Below, one piece after another: positions 34,871 through 43,676 of a stretch of 63,679 bases of DNA (within the stretch, counting starts at the first letter, position 1; every line of letters starts with the position of its first letter). This DNA comes from JAHECQ01 sp047638695. Its GTDB lineage: Bacteria > Actinomycetota > Acidimicrobiia > Acidimicrobiales > SZUA-35. The position numbers and the translations under genes are program-made. The notes below the pieces were generated by a model. That model did no database searches. It saw only the letters and a list, made by a program, of their open reading frames with translations, and was not told the DNA's origin. Where the stretch lies: contig JBLINY010000016.1 of assembly GCA_047638695.1 (NCBI GenBank), positions 1-63,679 on the forward strand. Direction: 5' to 3'.

Positions 34871-36434
34871 GCTGACACTGACAACTTCCACCACGGAGAC
34901 CTCCGCCTCACCGATTCGGCGACGTCGGTTCCTGTTACTCGTTGCCGGCATCATCGCCGGCGCCGGCGTGGCCTACGAGCTATCGCTGATGCTGCTCGGA
35001 ACCGTCACCGTTGGTAGCACCGAACGCGCCAACGCCATTGTGCTCGGCACGGCCATGTTGGGCATGGGAATCGGCGCGACGACCGGGGGCAGGTGGGCTG
35101 ATCGTCCTGTCGCCGCGTTCGTGAGAATCGAGGTGACGCTGGCGCTACTCGGAGCGAGCGCAGCACCTGCTCTGTATTGGACTTGGGCCAGGCTGGATGC
35201 GTTCTGGGGCCCGCTGCTGGGTATGTCACTGGCCATCGGCGTCTGCATCGGTGCCGAGATGCCCCTGCTCGCGGCTCTGAACGATCGGCTGTCCCGGCAG
35301 CACGCGGCAGAAGTTGTCGCCAGCTACACCGCTGCCGACTACTTCGGAGCACTCGTCGGAGCGGTCGCGTTCGCCTTCTTTGTCCGCCCCATCTTCGGGA
35401 TTGTCCAGGGAACCGTCATCATCGCCGGCGTCAACCTGATCGCCGCTGCTGCGGTGCCATTCATCGTCCCGGCCCACAACCGCCGATGGGTCTTTGGCTG
35501 GGTCGGAGCCGGTGTTCTCGGCTTGATCGGTCTGGCCTTGGCCGGGCCACCGATCGTCGACAACGGCCGACAAGCCATTTTCCGGGACCCAATCGTCGCC
35601 TCGGCCGAGAGCGGCGTGCAGCAGCTCGTCGTGACCTCTCGGGTCCATCCCGGCGGTGTCGTCGACACCCGACTCTTTCTCGACAGCGACCTCCAGTTGT
35701 CCAGCATCGATGAACACCGCTACCACGAGTCACTCGTGCACCCAGCTGTGACAGGCGCACGGGATGTGCTCATTCTCGGCGGGGGCGACTGCTTGGCAGC
35801 CCGCGAAGCGCTACGCCACGACAGCGTCGAGGTCTTGACGATGGTCGAGCTCGACCCGACCGTCGTCGAGTTGATGCGAACGGTTCCCGAGCTCGCGCTG
35901 CTGCAACAAGGTTCGTGCGATGACCCTCGCCTCACGATCGTTCACGACGATGCCTTCGCCTGGATCGGCCGTCAACCGGCCGACCAATATGACGCCGTCA
36001 TCGTCGACTTCCCCGATCCCGACACTCCGGCCCTTGGCCGGTTGTACTCGGTCGAGTTGTACGGCCAGCTCCGCCAGCTGCTGCGCCCCGATGGTCTGAT
36101 CGTTGTGCAGTGCGGGTCGCCGTTCTTTGCTCCCAGGGCCTACTGGACGTGTGCTGAGACCCTGGAAGCGGCCGGATGGTCGCTGCTCTCGTACCACGTC
36201 GATGTCCCCAGCTTCGGCGACTGGGGTTTCCATCTCGCGGCTGAAGGCGAGATGCCCAAACCGTCCCTGCCCGACCTCGCTGGCCTGCGCTTCCTCGACC
36301 GTGATGTATTCGCAGCAGCCAAGGTCTTCCCCGTTGACGTTCGACGGGAACGATTCGATGTCGAAGTGTCGACCATCCTTGACCCCACCATCGTGGTGGC
36401 CGCCCAGCGCGCCTGGGTTGGCTACGACGGCTGA
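34851..36434 (+). CDS. Membrane-anchored spermidine-synthase-like aminopropyltransferase
   Basis: A 527-residue protein. Residues ~20-240 hold about seven transmembrane helices (starting FLLLVAGIIAGAGVAYELSL). Residues ~260-500 are a spermidine-synthase methyltransferase-like fold with GGGDCLAAREAL (SAM-type nucleotide motif), VELDPTVVEL and DFPDPDTPALGRLYS, where the last motif holds the catalytic Asp. It would transfer aminopropyl groups or a related moiety at the membrane. The start is a TTG at 34851 overlapping the DUF350 gene; no ATG or GTG occurs before the first helix, so the exact start is uncertain. Confidence 0.8.
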   Translation: MPLPSPELTLTTSTTETSASPIRRRRFLLLVAGIIAGAGVAYELSLMLLGTVTVGSTERANAIVLGTAMLGMGIGATTGGRWADRPVAAFVRIEVTLALLGASAAPALYWTWARLDAFWGPLLGMSLAIGVCIGAEMPLLAALNDRLSRQHAAEVVASYTAADYFGALVGAVAFAFFVRPIFGIVQGTVIIAGVNLIAAAAVPFIVPAHNRRWVFGWVGAGVLGLIGLALAGPPIVDNGRQAIFRDPIVASAESGVQQLVVTSRVHPGGVVDTRLFLDSDLQLSSIDEHRYHESLVHPAVTGARDVLILGGGDCLAAREALRHDSVEVLTMVELDPTVVELMRTVPELALLQQGSCDDPRLTIVHDDAFAWIGRQPADQYDAVIVDFPDPDTPALGRLYSVELYGQLRQLLRPDGLIVVQCGSPFFAPRAYWTCAETLEAAGWSLLSYHVDVPSFGDWGFHLAAEGEMPKPSLPDLAGLRFLDRDVFAAAKVFPVDVRRERFDVEVSTILDPTIVVAAQRAWVGYDG

Positions 36435-36494
36435 GCACCTCAACATCACCGGTGGGCGAAGCGGCCTCGATCGCCCCGGGCTACGTTCGGCCTC

Positions 36495-37364
36495 GTGATC
36501 GAACCACGGACCCGATTCCGCACTGCACTGACCGAGGCCGACCCGGTCTTCGCTCCCCTCTGTCTCGATCCACTCTCTGCCCGGATCATCGAGGAAGCCG
36601 GATTCGGCGCCGGGTACCTCAGCGGCGGAGCCCTGGGCTTCCAGTACGCAATCGGCGAGGCGCTGCTTTCCTATAACGAGATCGCCGACGTCGCGCGGCG
36701 CATCACTGCCAGATCTGACCTGCCACTGATCGTTGATGGCGGCGTTGGCTTCGGTGATCCCGTGCATACCGCCCGGGCCACCGCACTGTTCGAAGCCACC
36801 GGCGCGGTTGCAGTTGAGTACGAAGACCAGGTGGCACCCAAGCGGCTGCACCACCACATCGGCGTCGAGCATCTCGTAACCACCGAGGACATGGTGGCAA
36901 AAATCAAAGCCGCGGTCGCCACTCGCACCGATCCAGACTTCTTGATCATTGCTCGCACTGGCGGCTTCCGCCACGAGGGCTACGAGGCCGGCCTGAGCCG
37001 ACTCCAGGCCTACCGAGATGCTGGCGCCGACATCCTCATGGCCTTCTGCCGGGAAGAAGAGCTGGCACCGGTGGGAGCGCACTTCGACTGCCCTCTGTCC
37101 ACGATCACGGGGCTCGACCACCACACGCCCGACGAATGGAAACAGTTGGGGTGGAACTTGATCATCGATGCGTTTACCGCCCAAGCCCTAGCCATCACCC
37201 ATACCCGTGAGGCGTACGCCCGGTTCCAAGCCGACGGTTCTACCGGCGTCGAGATCGATGGCATGGGCCTTCATCGCCAGATGGTCGACCTCTGCGGCCT
37301 CCAACCCTTGCTCGATATCGAACGTGTCACTACTGAACGGCCAGATGCCATCGAGAAGAGCTGA
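36495..37364 (+). CDS. Isocitrate lyase/PEP mutase-fold protein with altered active site
   Basis: A 289-residue protein of the isocitrate lyase/PEP mutase superfamily. The core fold markers are recognisable (LSGGALGFQYAIGE, EDQVAPKR). Usual catalytic residues differ: DGGVGFG replaces the DxDTGFG metal motif, RLHHH replaces the lysine-Cys-Gly-His motif, and ARTGG replaces ARTDA. It therefore probably is not a methylisocitrate or isocitrate lyase; a decarboxylase or hydrolase-like role is possible. GTG at 36495. The alpha/beta hydrolase-like gene begins one base after its stop. Confidence 0.75.
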   Translation: MIEPRTRFRTALTEADPVFAPLCLDPLSARIIEEAGFGAGYLSGGALGFQYAIGEALLSYNEIADVARRITARSDLPLIVDGGVGFGDPVHTARATALFEATGAVAVEYEDQVAPKRLHHHIGVEHLVTTEDMVAKIKAAVATRTDPDFLIIARTGGFRHEGYEAGLSRLQAYRDAGADILMAFCREEELAPVGAHFDCPLSTITGLDHHTPDEWKQLGWNLIIDAFTAQALAITHTREAYARFQADGSTGVEIDGMGLHRQMVDLCGLQPLLDIERVTTERPDAIEKS

Positions 37365-37365
37365 T

Positions 37366-38142
37366 ATGGCCGTGGTCGACAACAACGGGGTCGCAATTCA
37401 CTTCGAAGTTCACGGTTCGCTCGACCACGGTGTTCCACTCGTGCTTCACCACGGCCGTCTCGGCCACGGCGACATCTGGCACAAGTACGGCTACGTCACT
37501 GAGCTTGCGGCCGATCGCGCCGTCATAACACTCGATGCCCGAGGCCATGGCCGTAGCAGCAGACCGCACGATCCGACCTCATACGCCGCCTCGCACATGG
37601 CCTCCGACATCGTGGCGGTGTTGGACGAAGTCGACGTCGAATGCGCTGATCTTTTCGGCTATTCGATGGGCGGGCGGATCGGCTTTATGGCCCTTACCTT
37701 CGTGCCCGAACGCATCCGTTCGCTCATCGCTGGCGGCGCCGCTCCCTTTGGACCGGCCCTCAACCGAGAGGAAGAGTTGAAGCTGGCCTCAACGCTGGCC
37801 GACGGCATAGAGGCCTACCTAACGCAGTTCGAGGTCATGCTTCAGCACCCCATACCCGAGCCTGAGCGCAGCGAGATGCTCGACAACGATCCCGTGGCGA
37901 TGTCCGCCCTAGCCCGGCAAGGAGCCGACTGGCCCAACGTCGTGAAGCGGGTGGCAGCCTCGGAAACCCCGATCCAACTGTTCGGTGCTTCGAACAGCCC
38001 CGTCTGGCCTTTGATCGAGCAGGCAAACGAACAGCTCCCAAACGCCACACTCGTATCGTTCGATGGCCTCGGGCCGGGTGATGAGCTTCGGCAGCCCGAC
38101 CTCATCCTTCCGCTGGTTCATTCCTTCCTGGCCACGCTGTAG
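37366..38142 (+). CDS. Alpha/beta hydrolase-fold protein
   Basis: A 258-residue alpha/beta hydrolase. The nucleophile elbow GYSMGG and the oxyanion region LHHGRLGHG are present. The Asp and His normally near the C-terminus are hard to place: the expected GDxD region reads FGASNSP and the final His site reads GPGDEL. Activity is therefore uncertain. It is coupled to the upstream PEP-mutase-like gene (stop TGA at 37362-37364, then ATG at 37366). Confidence 0.75.
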   Translation: MAVVDNNGVAIHFEVHGSLDHGVPLVLHHGRLGHGDIWHKYGYVTELAADRAVITLDARGHGRSSRPHDPTSYAASHMASDIVAVLDEVDVECADLFGYSMGGRIGFMALTFVPERIRSLIAGGAAPFGPALNREEELKLASTLADGIEAYLTQFEVMLQHPIPEPERSEMLDNDPVAMSALARQGADWPNVVKRVAASETPIQLFGASNSPVWPLIEQANEQLPNATLVSFDGLGPGDELRQPDLILPLVHSFLATL

Positions 38143-38208
38143 GCGGGACGGAAAGACGCCCCAACGGGACAGGAAGACCGCCCGGAGAGACGTGGCAGTT
38201 CAGATCTG

Positions 38209-38222
38209 TGAACGGATGTTCA
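38209..38222. promoter_or_regulatory. LexA-like palindrome
   Basis: TGAACGGATGTTCA is a perfect palindrome at its arms and fits the Gram-positive SOS box pattern GAAC-N4-GTTC, including the purine/pyrimidine preferences of the centre. A third half-site, TGAACA, follows at 38229-38234, pairing with the TGTTCA at 38217. It lies about 165 bp before the spondin-domain gene. Confidence 0.45.
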
Positions 38223-38385
38223 TAGGGCTGAACATGTGCGGAAGCTGCCGCCCCGAAGAGGGTCTTCTGGTGCCGCTGCCACTTTGGTGATGTCGCGGCG
38301 CAAACGCGACCGCACGGCGGCTGCAAATCGCGGGCGCTACGTGTGACCGGACGGGCCTGCCCCCGACCGGAAAGGGAGTTACCCG

Positions 38386-39726
38386 ATGACAAAGAACAGC
38401 GTCGCGGCGCGACGAACCAAACGACTGGGAGCAGGTTTGGCCAGTATGGCCGTGGCCGGCACCACCCTTCTTGCCGCACCTGCATCAGCCAGCGACTACG
38501 ACGAACAGCGATTCGAAATCACTATCGAGAACATCTCGAATGGTTTCGATCTCGGCGCCTCAGGAGCGTTCACCAACCCTGACGGCAGCGACATGGCCGG
38601 TCCCGCGCTTCCCGGAGGCAGCTATCAGTTCGACCTCTATGCCAACCCAGGAGACCGGCTGAGTCTTGCCACCATGTTGGTGCAATCAAACGACTGGTTC
38701 TTCTCGCCCGGAGCCGAAGGCATTGCCCTCTTCGGTGCCGACGGTACGCCGGTCGACGGTGATATCACCAGCCATTTCTCTGTGATCGACGCCGGCACCG
38801 AGGACGACCAGCCAGCTGGCTCGGGTGCCGATCAGGCGCCTCGCCAGGCCGGGCCCAACACCGGGGCCTCCGACCCCGACAGCTCGGTCCGGATCGTAAC
38901 CACTACCCCGGCCGTCGCTGACCTAATCAAGGTGACGTCCACGGCAGGCGAGGGTGGCAAATTCACCATCAAGGTCGCCAACGTCTCCGGCGACAGCGCG
39001 CTGCCTACCCCGCTCGCTCCCGGCGTCTTCGCCGTTCACCCCGACGGCGAACCCCTGTTCACTCTGGGCCAAGCCGACCGGGGAGAGGGCCTTGAAGCAC
39101 TGGCTGAAGACGGCGGCCCCGGCGATCTGGCATCGGCGATCGGCGCCCGTACCGGTATCGCTACGCCACTTGCGCCGGGAGTCTTTGCTTCCGACGCATC
39201 GCGAGGTCACAACCCGATCTTCTACGACGGCAGGGCCTACTGCCGGGCTGGCATCGAAGGTCTGGCCGAGGACGGCGATCCGTCGATTCTGGCCAGCTTC
39301 CTCAGTTGGAGGGCGTCAGGCGATAGCGGCGTCTTCACAACGCCAGTCGGTGGCGACGGCCCCGCTCCCCTTTTCCCAGGTGAGTCGTACCAGTTCAGCA
39401 TGACGTCACGACCGGGCGATCGGGTCGGCATCGCAACGATGTTCGTGCAGTCGAACGACTGGTTCTTCGGCACTGACGAGCAGGGTCTCAGTCTCTTCGA
39501 CGACGGCATGCCGGTGAGCGGTGACATCACCGCCCACTTCGGATTGTTCGATGCCGGTACCGAGGCCGATCAAGCGCCCGGTTTTGGGAGCGATCAAGCT
39601 CCCCGGCAGAGCGGACCGAACACCGGTGCCTACGACCCCAACTCGATGGTTCGCCCCGTCAGCGACAATCTTGCTGGCGAGAATGTCGCTAGCTACATCA
39701 AAGTGACCGTCCGGGTCATCGACTGA
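38386..39726 (+). CDS. Secreted protein with two spondin-type domains
   Basis: A 446-residue exported protein: signal peptide with an ASAS cleavage region near residues 30-36, then two tandem domains of the bacterial spondin_N type. Both share the LVQSNDWFF / FVQSNDWFF core and DAGTE ... DQAPRQ.GPNTGA ends. The first domain lacks the TPLAPGVFA...LAEDG segment, while the second has it twice in succession, suggesting an exchange between repeats. It is probably an extracellular adhesion or ligand-binding protein. It begins after a 243-bp gap holding a LexA-like palindrome, and an RBS (AAAGGGAGT) precedes the ATG. Confidence 0.82.
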   Translation: MTKNSVAARRTKRLGAGLASMAVAGTTLLAAPASASDYDEQRFEITIENISNGFDLGASGAFTNPDGSDMAGPALPGGSYQFDLYANPGDRLSLATMLVQSNDWFFSPGAEGIALFGADGTPVDGDITSHFSVIDAGTEDDQPAGSGADQAPRQAGPNTGASDPDSSVRIVTTTPAVADLIKVTSTAGEGGKFTIKVANVSGDSALPTPLAPGVFAVHPDGEPLFTLGQADRGEGLEALAEDGGPGDLASAIGARTGIATPLAPGVFASDASRGHNPIFYDGRAYCRAGIEGLAEDGDPSILASFLSWRASGDSGVFTTPVGGDGPAPLFPGESYQFSMTSRPGDRVGIATMFVQSNDWFFGTDEQGLSLFDDGMPVSGDITAHFGLFDAGTEADQAPGFGSDQAPRQSGPNTGAYDPNSMVRPVSDNLAGENVASYIKVTVRVID

Positions 39727-39757
39727 CCTGGTCGGCGGGACCACAGCGCTAGGCGTT

Positions 39758-39786
39758 GCGCACGGATTCTGCGTGAATCCGTGCGC
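39758..39786 (+). terminator. Perfect 12-bp inverted repeat (terminator-like)
   Basis: GCGCACGGATTC and GAATCCGTGCGC pair perfectly around the TGCGT loop, 31 bp after the spondin gene stop. There is no T run, so it is either a terminator of the GC-hairpin type or an operator for the following thioesterase operon. It also makes the GTG at 39781 an unlikely start. Confidence 0.5.
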
Positions 39787-39804
39787 CCGCCTACGTTGTC
39801 GGAC

Positions 39805-40674
39805 GTGAGTGAAAAGGCGCCGAGCTACCCGCCCGATGGGCACATCATCCGCCATCTACGGCTGGACCTGCAGTCGGAGACAACCGAAGAGTTGCGGTGC
39901 ACCATGCCGGTGACCGACGACCTTCGAGACGCTGGCGGCGCCCTTCGGATGGGGGCACTGTCGACCATGGTCGATGTCGCCGCTGGCACCTTCTCGCATG
40001 ATCTCGTGCGGCCCGACTGGCTGGCCACCAGCGACATGAAGGTGCACGCCATGCGGCCCACCTATGGCGACGAGATTCGCTCGGTCACCTCGACGGTGCG
40101 AGCGGGTAAACGCAGCGTTTTGTCTCTCACCGAGGTCACCGATGCGGACGGCCCGGTGGCTCGGGCCTGGGTTACCTACGTTCGGCTCCCTCGACGCGAC
40201 GACAGTCCAACCATCGAAGAGGGGCATCTCACCGGGCGTCGGCTGTTGTACGTCGAGAAAGACGACCCGGGACCGTCCGCTTCGGACTCTTCACCTGCTG
40301 AAGGCCGACCCATGCTCGACGATTACATCGGCTTGACGATTCGTGAGGGCGAGCTCGTCTTCGACCTCGTGCACCAACCTCGCATCCACAACAGCTTCGG
40401 CTCGATCCAAGGAGGCGTCGCTGCCACCCTGATCGAACGTATGGGCATGTTGGCCGCCGAGCGGTCACTGGGCGTGCCGGCTCGGGTCACTGACGCCCAC
40501 ACCTACTATCTCGGGCAGACGCGTGAGGGCCCGTTCCGTATAGAGGGAACGGTGCTTCGATCCGATGCCACGGCGGTGACTACTGAAGTAGCCGTGATCG
40601 ATGCCGGCAATGAGCGACTGCTCGATCTCGGCACTGTGACCGCAAGCCGCATCACCGATGATCAGCTCGCTTGA
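39805..40674 (+). CDS. Double-hotdog (PaaI-like) acyl-CoA thioesterase
   Basis: A 289-residue protein with two hotdog domains, about residues 20-130 (ALRMGALSTMVDVAAG) and 165-285 (GSIQGGVAATLIERM). Such double-hotdog enzymes hydrolyse acyl-CoA thioesters. GTG at 39805 is preferred over GTG at 39781, which lies inside a perfect inverted repeat. Its TGA overlaps the TTG start of the CoA-transferase, so the two enzymes are coupled. Confidence 0.82.
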   Translation: MSEKAPSYPPDGHIIRHLRLDLQSETTEELRCTMPVTDDLRDAGGALRMGALSTMVDVAAGTFSHDLVRPDWLATSDMKVHAMRPTYGDEIRSVTSTVRAGKRSVLSLTEVTDADGPVARAWVTYVRLPRRDDSPTIEEGHLTGRRLLYVEKDDPGPSASDSSPAEGRPMLDDYIGLTIREGELVFDLVHQPRIHNSFGSIQGGVAATLIERMGMLAAERSLGVPARVTDAHTYYLGQTREGPFRIEGTVLRSDATAVTTEVAVIDAGNERLLDLGTVTASRITDDQLA

Positions 40675-41879
40675 CTTCCATCCTCGGACACATCCGGGTG
40701 CTCGACTTCACCCAAGTTCTCTCGGGGCCGACGGCCACCCGTTACCTGGCCGAGCTCGGCGCTCAAGTGATCAAAGTCGAGGCCCCACCGGCTGGTGACA
40801 TCACCCGAAGTTCGGTGACAAGGCGTAATGGACGCAGCGGCTACTTCGTCACCGTCAACCGTGGCAAACAATCGGTGTGTGTCGATCTGAAGGCCGACGA
40901 AGGTCGGGATCTCATTCAGTCTCTTGTTCCGACGGTCGATGTCGTCATCGAGAACTTCAGCCCCGGCACCATGGGACGCCTCGGCCTCGGATGGGAGACA
41001 CTGGCGGCTCTCAACCCCGGTCTGATTATGTGCTCGATATCTGGCTTCGGGCATCACGGGCCACTAGCGCACCTTCCGGGCTACGACGGCGCAGCCCAGG
41101 CCTATGCCGGGCTGACCTCGCTGAACGGCGAGCGAGGTGGCGACCCGGTCGCCTTCGGCGCCCCCGTCGGCGACGTGCTTACCGGGATGAACGGCGTTGC
41201 CGGCATCCTGGCAGCTTTGCTGTGGCGGGAGCGCACAGGCGAGGGCCAATTGATCGAGACGTCAGTGCTCGAGAGTTACCTCCAGTCACACGACACCGCC
41301 ATTCAAAGCCATTCAGTTTCGGGTGGCGAGATCAAGCAAACCCGCAACGGTCGCTTTCACCCCTTGGTATGTCCTTACGGCATCTTCGAAGCAGCCGACG
41401 GACACGTTTTCATCGCCGCTGCGGCCGATCGACACTGGGTCGACCTCTGTGACGCTATGGGACAGCCAGAAATGGCTACCCCCGAGCATCAATGGCACCA
41501 GCGGGTCGCTCGAGAATCCGACCGCGACGAGATCAACGAGCTGATCGACCGATGGCTGCTCGGCCTGGCGTCGCGCGACGACGCAGTGTCGCTGTTGCAA
41601 CAGCATCGAGTTCCGTGCGGTCCGGTGCTCAGCATCGATGAGGTGGTGAACCACCCAGAACTACGCGAAGCGGGTTTCATTCGTGACGTCGCTGATCCAG
41701 CGCTCGGAAGCATCACGGTTCCTGGATTCCCTCTGCGGTTCTCGGCTATGCCTCAAAGCTGCGATGCGGTGGCACCCGATCTTGGCCAACACAACGAGCA
41801 AATCCTGCTCGATGCAGCCGGCGGGCCCGACCGATTCGCCGAACTACTTGCTGCCGGGGTGATCTACCGGGAAGGCTGA
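40671..41879 (+). CDS. CaiB/BaiF-family (class III) CoA-transferase
   Basis: A 402-residue class III CoA-transferase. The N-terminal VLDFTQVLSGPTATRYLAELGA pattern, NRGKQSVCVDLK and the catalytic Asp in PGYDGAAQAYAGL are typical. It moves CoA between carboxylic acids. TTG at 40671 overlaps the thioesterase stop, and the amidase follows six bases after its own stop, giving a thioesterase/CoA-transferase/amidase operon for some acid or amide substrate. Confidence 0.88.
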   Translation: MTSILGHIRVLDFTQVLSGPTATRYLAELGAQVIKVEAPPAGDITRSSVTRRNGRSGYFVTVNRGKQSVCVDLKADEGRDLIQSLVPTVDVVIENFSPGTMGRLGLGWETLAALNPGLIMCSISGFGHHGPLAHLPGYDGAAQAYAGLTSLNGERGGDPVAFGAPVGDVLTGMNGVAGILAALLWRERTGEGQLIETSVLESYLQSHDTAIQSHSVSGGEIKQTRNGRFHPLVCPYGIFEAADGHVFIAAAADRHWVDLCDAMGQPEMATPEHQWHQRVARESDRDEINELIDRWLLGLASRDDAVSLLQQHRVPCGPVLSIDEVVNHPELREAGFIRDVADPALGSITVPGFPLRFSAMPQSCDAVAPDLGQHNEQILLDAAGGPDRFAELLAAGVIYREG

Positions 41880-41884
41880 CCACT

Positions 41885-43324
41885 ATGGCAGACCTTCATT
41901 GGATGACAGCCCGGGAACTTGCATTGGCTTTGGCCAACCGAGAAGTCTCAAGCGTCGAAGCCGTTGAACACTTTGGGGCGCGCATCGAAGCCCTCGATGG
42001 GCCAATCAACTCTGTGGTGCTCACCGATCTTGATCGGGCCCGCAAAGAGGCCGCCGCCATCGATGCCGCTCGCTTAAAAGGGGATGCTCTCGGCCCGCTC
42101 GCCGGCGTCCCGATGACCGTGAAGGACTCGTTCTCGACTGCCGGCATGACGACAACCTCTGGCTCGCCGACACTGGCCGACCATGTTCCTGAAGAAGACG
42201 CTTGGCCGGTGGCCGCCATGCGGTCGGCGGGTGCGGTCATTGTCGGCAAAACCAACCTGCCCATCTGGGCTGGCGACCTGCAGAGCTACAACGACGTGTA
42301 CGGCACGACGAATAATCCCTTCGATGTCGCTCGAACTCCGGGCGGATCGTCGGGCGGATCGGCTGCGGCGCTGGCGTGCGGATTCACACCGCTCGAGATC
42401 GGCAGCGACATCGGCGGCTCGATCCGGATTCCCTCGCATATGGCCGGTGTCGTTGGCCACAAGCCCTCCTACGGCATCGTTCCCGCTCATGGCCAGATCC
42501 CGGGGCCTCCGGGCACCCTGACGCTGGCGGATCTGGCCGTTGCCGGGCCCATGGCTCGTTCAATCGACGACCTGGAGCTCGGCCTAAATCTGATGTCCGG
42601 TCCAAACCGCTGGGAACACCCAGCCTGGAAGCTCGAACTGCCTGAACCCCGAGGCAACTCGACCATCAGCGACTTCCGAATTGCGGCCTGGATCGACGAC
42701 GAGCACTGCCCCATCGATGGCGAGAGCAAGCGCCTGCTGGAACGAACGGTCGAACAACTTCGCGGCGCCGGCGCAACGGTTGACGACGGGGCCCGGCCAG
42801 GGTTCTCGCTGGAGAAAGTTGCACGCACCTTCAACTCGCTTCTGCAGGCCGCACTCGCCGGGGGCGAGTCGCGTGAGACCATTGAAATCTTTGCAGCCGA
42901 GACAGGCGAGGGGTTCGCCGCCGATTCGAAGCGAGCCCTCGGCATGCGCCACCGCGAATGGCTCAGCAACAATGAACGACGGCTGCAGATGCGGCGCCAG
43001 TGGGAACAGTTCTTCCAGTCATTCGATGTGGCGCTCCTACCGGTCTGCATGCTGCCAGCTCTAGAGCACGACCACGGTCCGACAGGCGAACGAGTCGTGG
43101 AAGTGAACGGCCATAGTCGTAGCTACTGGGAGATGATCACATGGATGGCCCCGGCCGGCGCCTGCTATCTGCCGGCGACCGTCATCCCAATCGGCACTAC
43201 TTCCGCCGGCCTGCCGGTCGGTATCCAGATCGTTGGCCCATATCTGCACGACCACACCACGCTCGAGTTTGCCCGCCAGCTCACCTCCATCGTGGGCCCA
43301 ATCCCTCGTCCCGTCGGGTTCTGA
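41885..43324 (+). CDS. Amidase (amidase-signature family)
   Basis: A 479-residue amidase-signature enzyme with the triad Lys80 (TVKD), cis-Ser155 (TPGGSSGGS) and nucleophile Ser179 (SDIGGSIR). It is a different branch from the amidase at 2.4-3.8 kb. It hydrolyses a carboxamide to an acid that the upstream CoA-transferase could activate. It is the third gene of that operon. Confidence 0.88.
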   Translation: MADLHWMTARELALALANREVSSVEAVEHFGARIEALDGPINSVVLTDLDRARKEAAAIDAARLKGDALGPLAGVPMTVKDSFSTAGMTTTSGSPTLADHVPEEDAWPVAAMRSAGAVIVGKTNLPIWAGDLQSYNDVYGTTNNPFDVARTPGGSSGGSAAALACGFTPLEIGSDIGGSIRIPSHMAGVVGHKPSYGIVPAHGQIPGPPGTLTLADLAVAGPMARSIDDLELGLNLMSGPNRWEHPAWKLELPEPRGNSTISDFRIAAWIDDEHCPIDGESKRLLERTVEQLRGAGATVDDGARPGFSLEKVARTFNSLLQAALAGGESRETIEIFAAETGEGFAADSKRALGMRHREWLSNNERRLQMRRQWEQFFQSFDVALLPVCMLPALEHDHGPTGERVVEVNGHSRSYWEMITWMAPAGACYLPATVIPIGTTSAGLPVGIQIVGPYLHDHTTLEFARQLTSIVGPIPRPVGF

Positions 43325-43397
43325 TTCGGCAACCGTGAAGTCGCTCTCCGCCGTGTCCGCCCAATCACGGTGGCGTCCCACCTGACATCTCTACGAC

Positions 43398-43676
43398 ATG
43401 CAACGCTTTCTTCGAGGGTCCTCCTCCCGGATGCGGCTCGCTGGACACGCAAAGAGTTCCCTCGATGGCTCAACGTCCTTTGAATCGGCCGAGACTCAGG
43501 CGGCCGTCGCCGACATTCAGGCCGGCCTAGCCGGGCTGCCAAACGTCATCAGCACCCGCGATGCCGTCGGTGCAATCGCGTCCGGTCCCGAGACCGCGGT
43601 GATGGCTGGCAGTATCTCTGCCGACCGTGATCTCGCTGTCGTTTCTGCTCCTAATGCTGGTGTTCCGTTCGATTCT
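43398..43676 (+). pseudogene. Relic of an MMPL-family transporter
   Basis: Between the amidase and the Nudix gene, two frames carry pieces of an MMPL (RND-type lipid) transporter. One frame from about 43480 reads SFESAETQAAVADIQAGLAGLPNV and SGPETAVMAGSISADRDLAV, like the periplasmic loop. A second frame from about 43623 reads VISLSFLLLMLVFRSILVE, the MMPL transmembrane segment. The domains are shortened, joined out of frame and cut off, so the gene is dead. Confidence 0.6.

Noticed and set aside
35811..37184. Long minus-strand open frame opposite the spermidine-synthase-like and PEP-mutase-like genes
   Set aside because: It crosses two real genes on the other strand and has no domain-like sequence.
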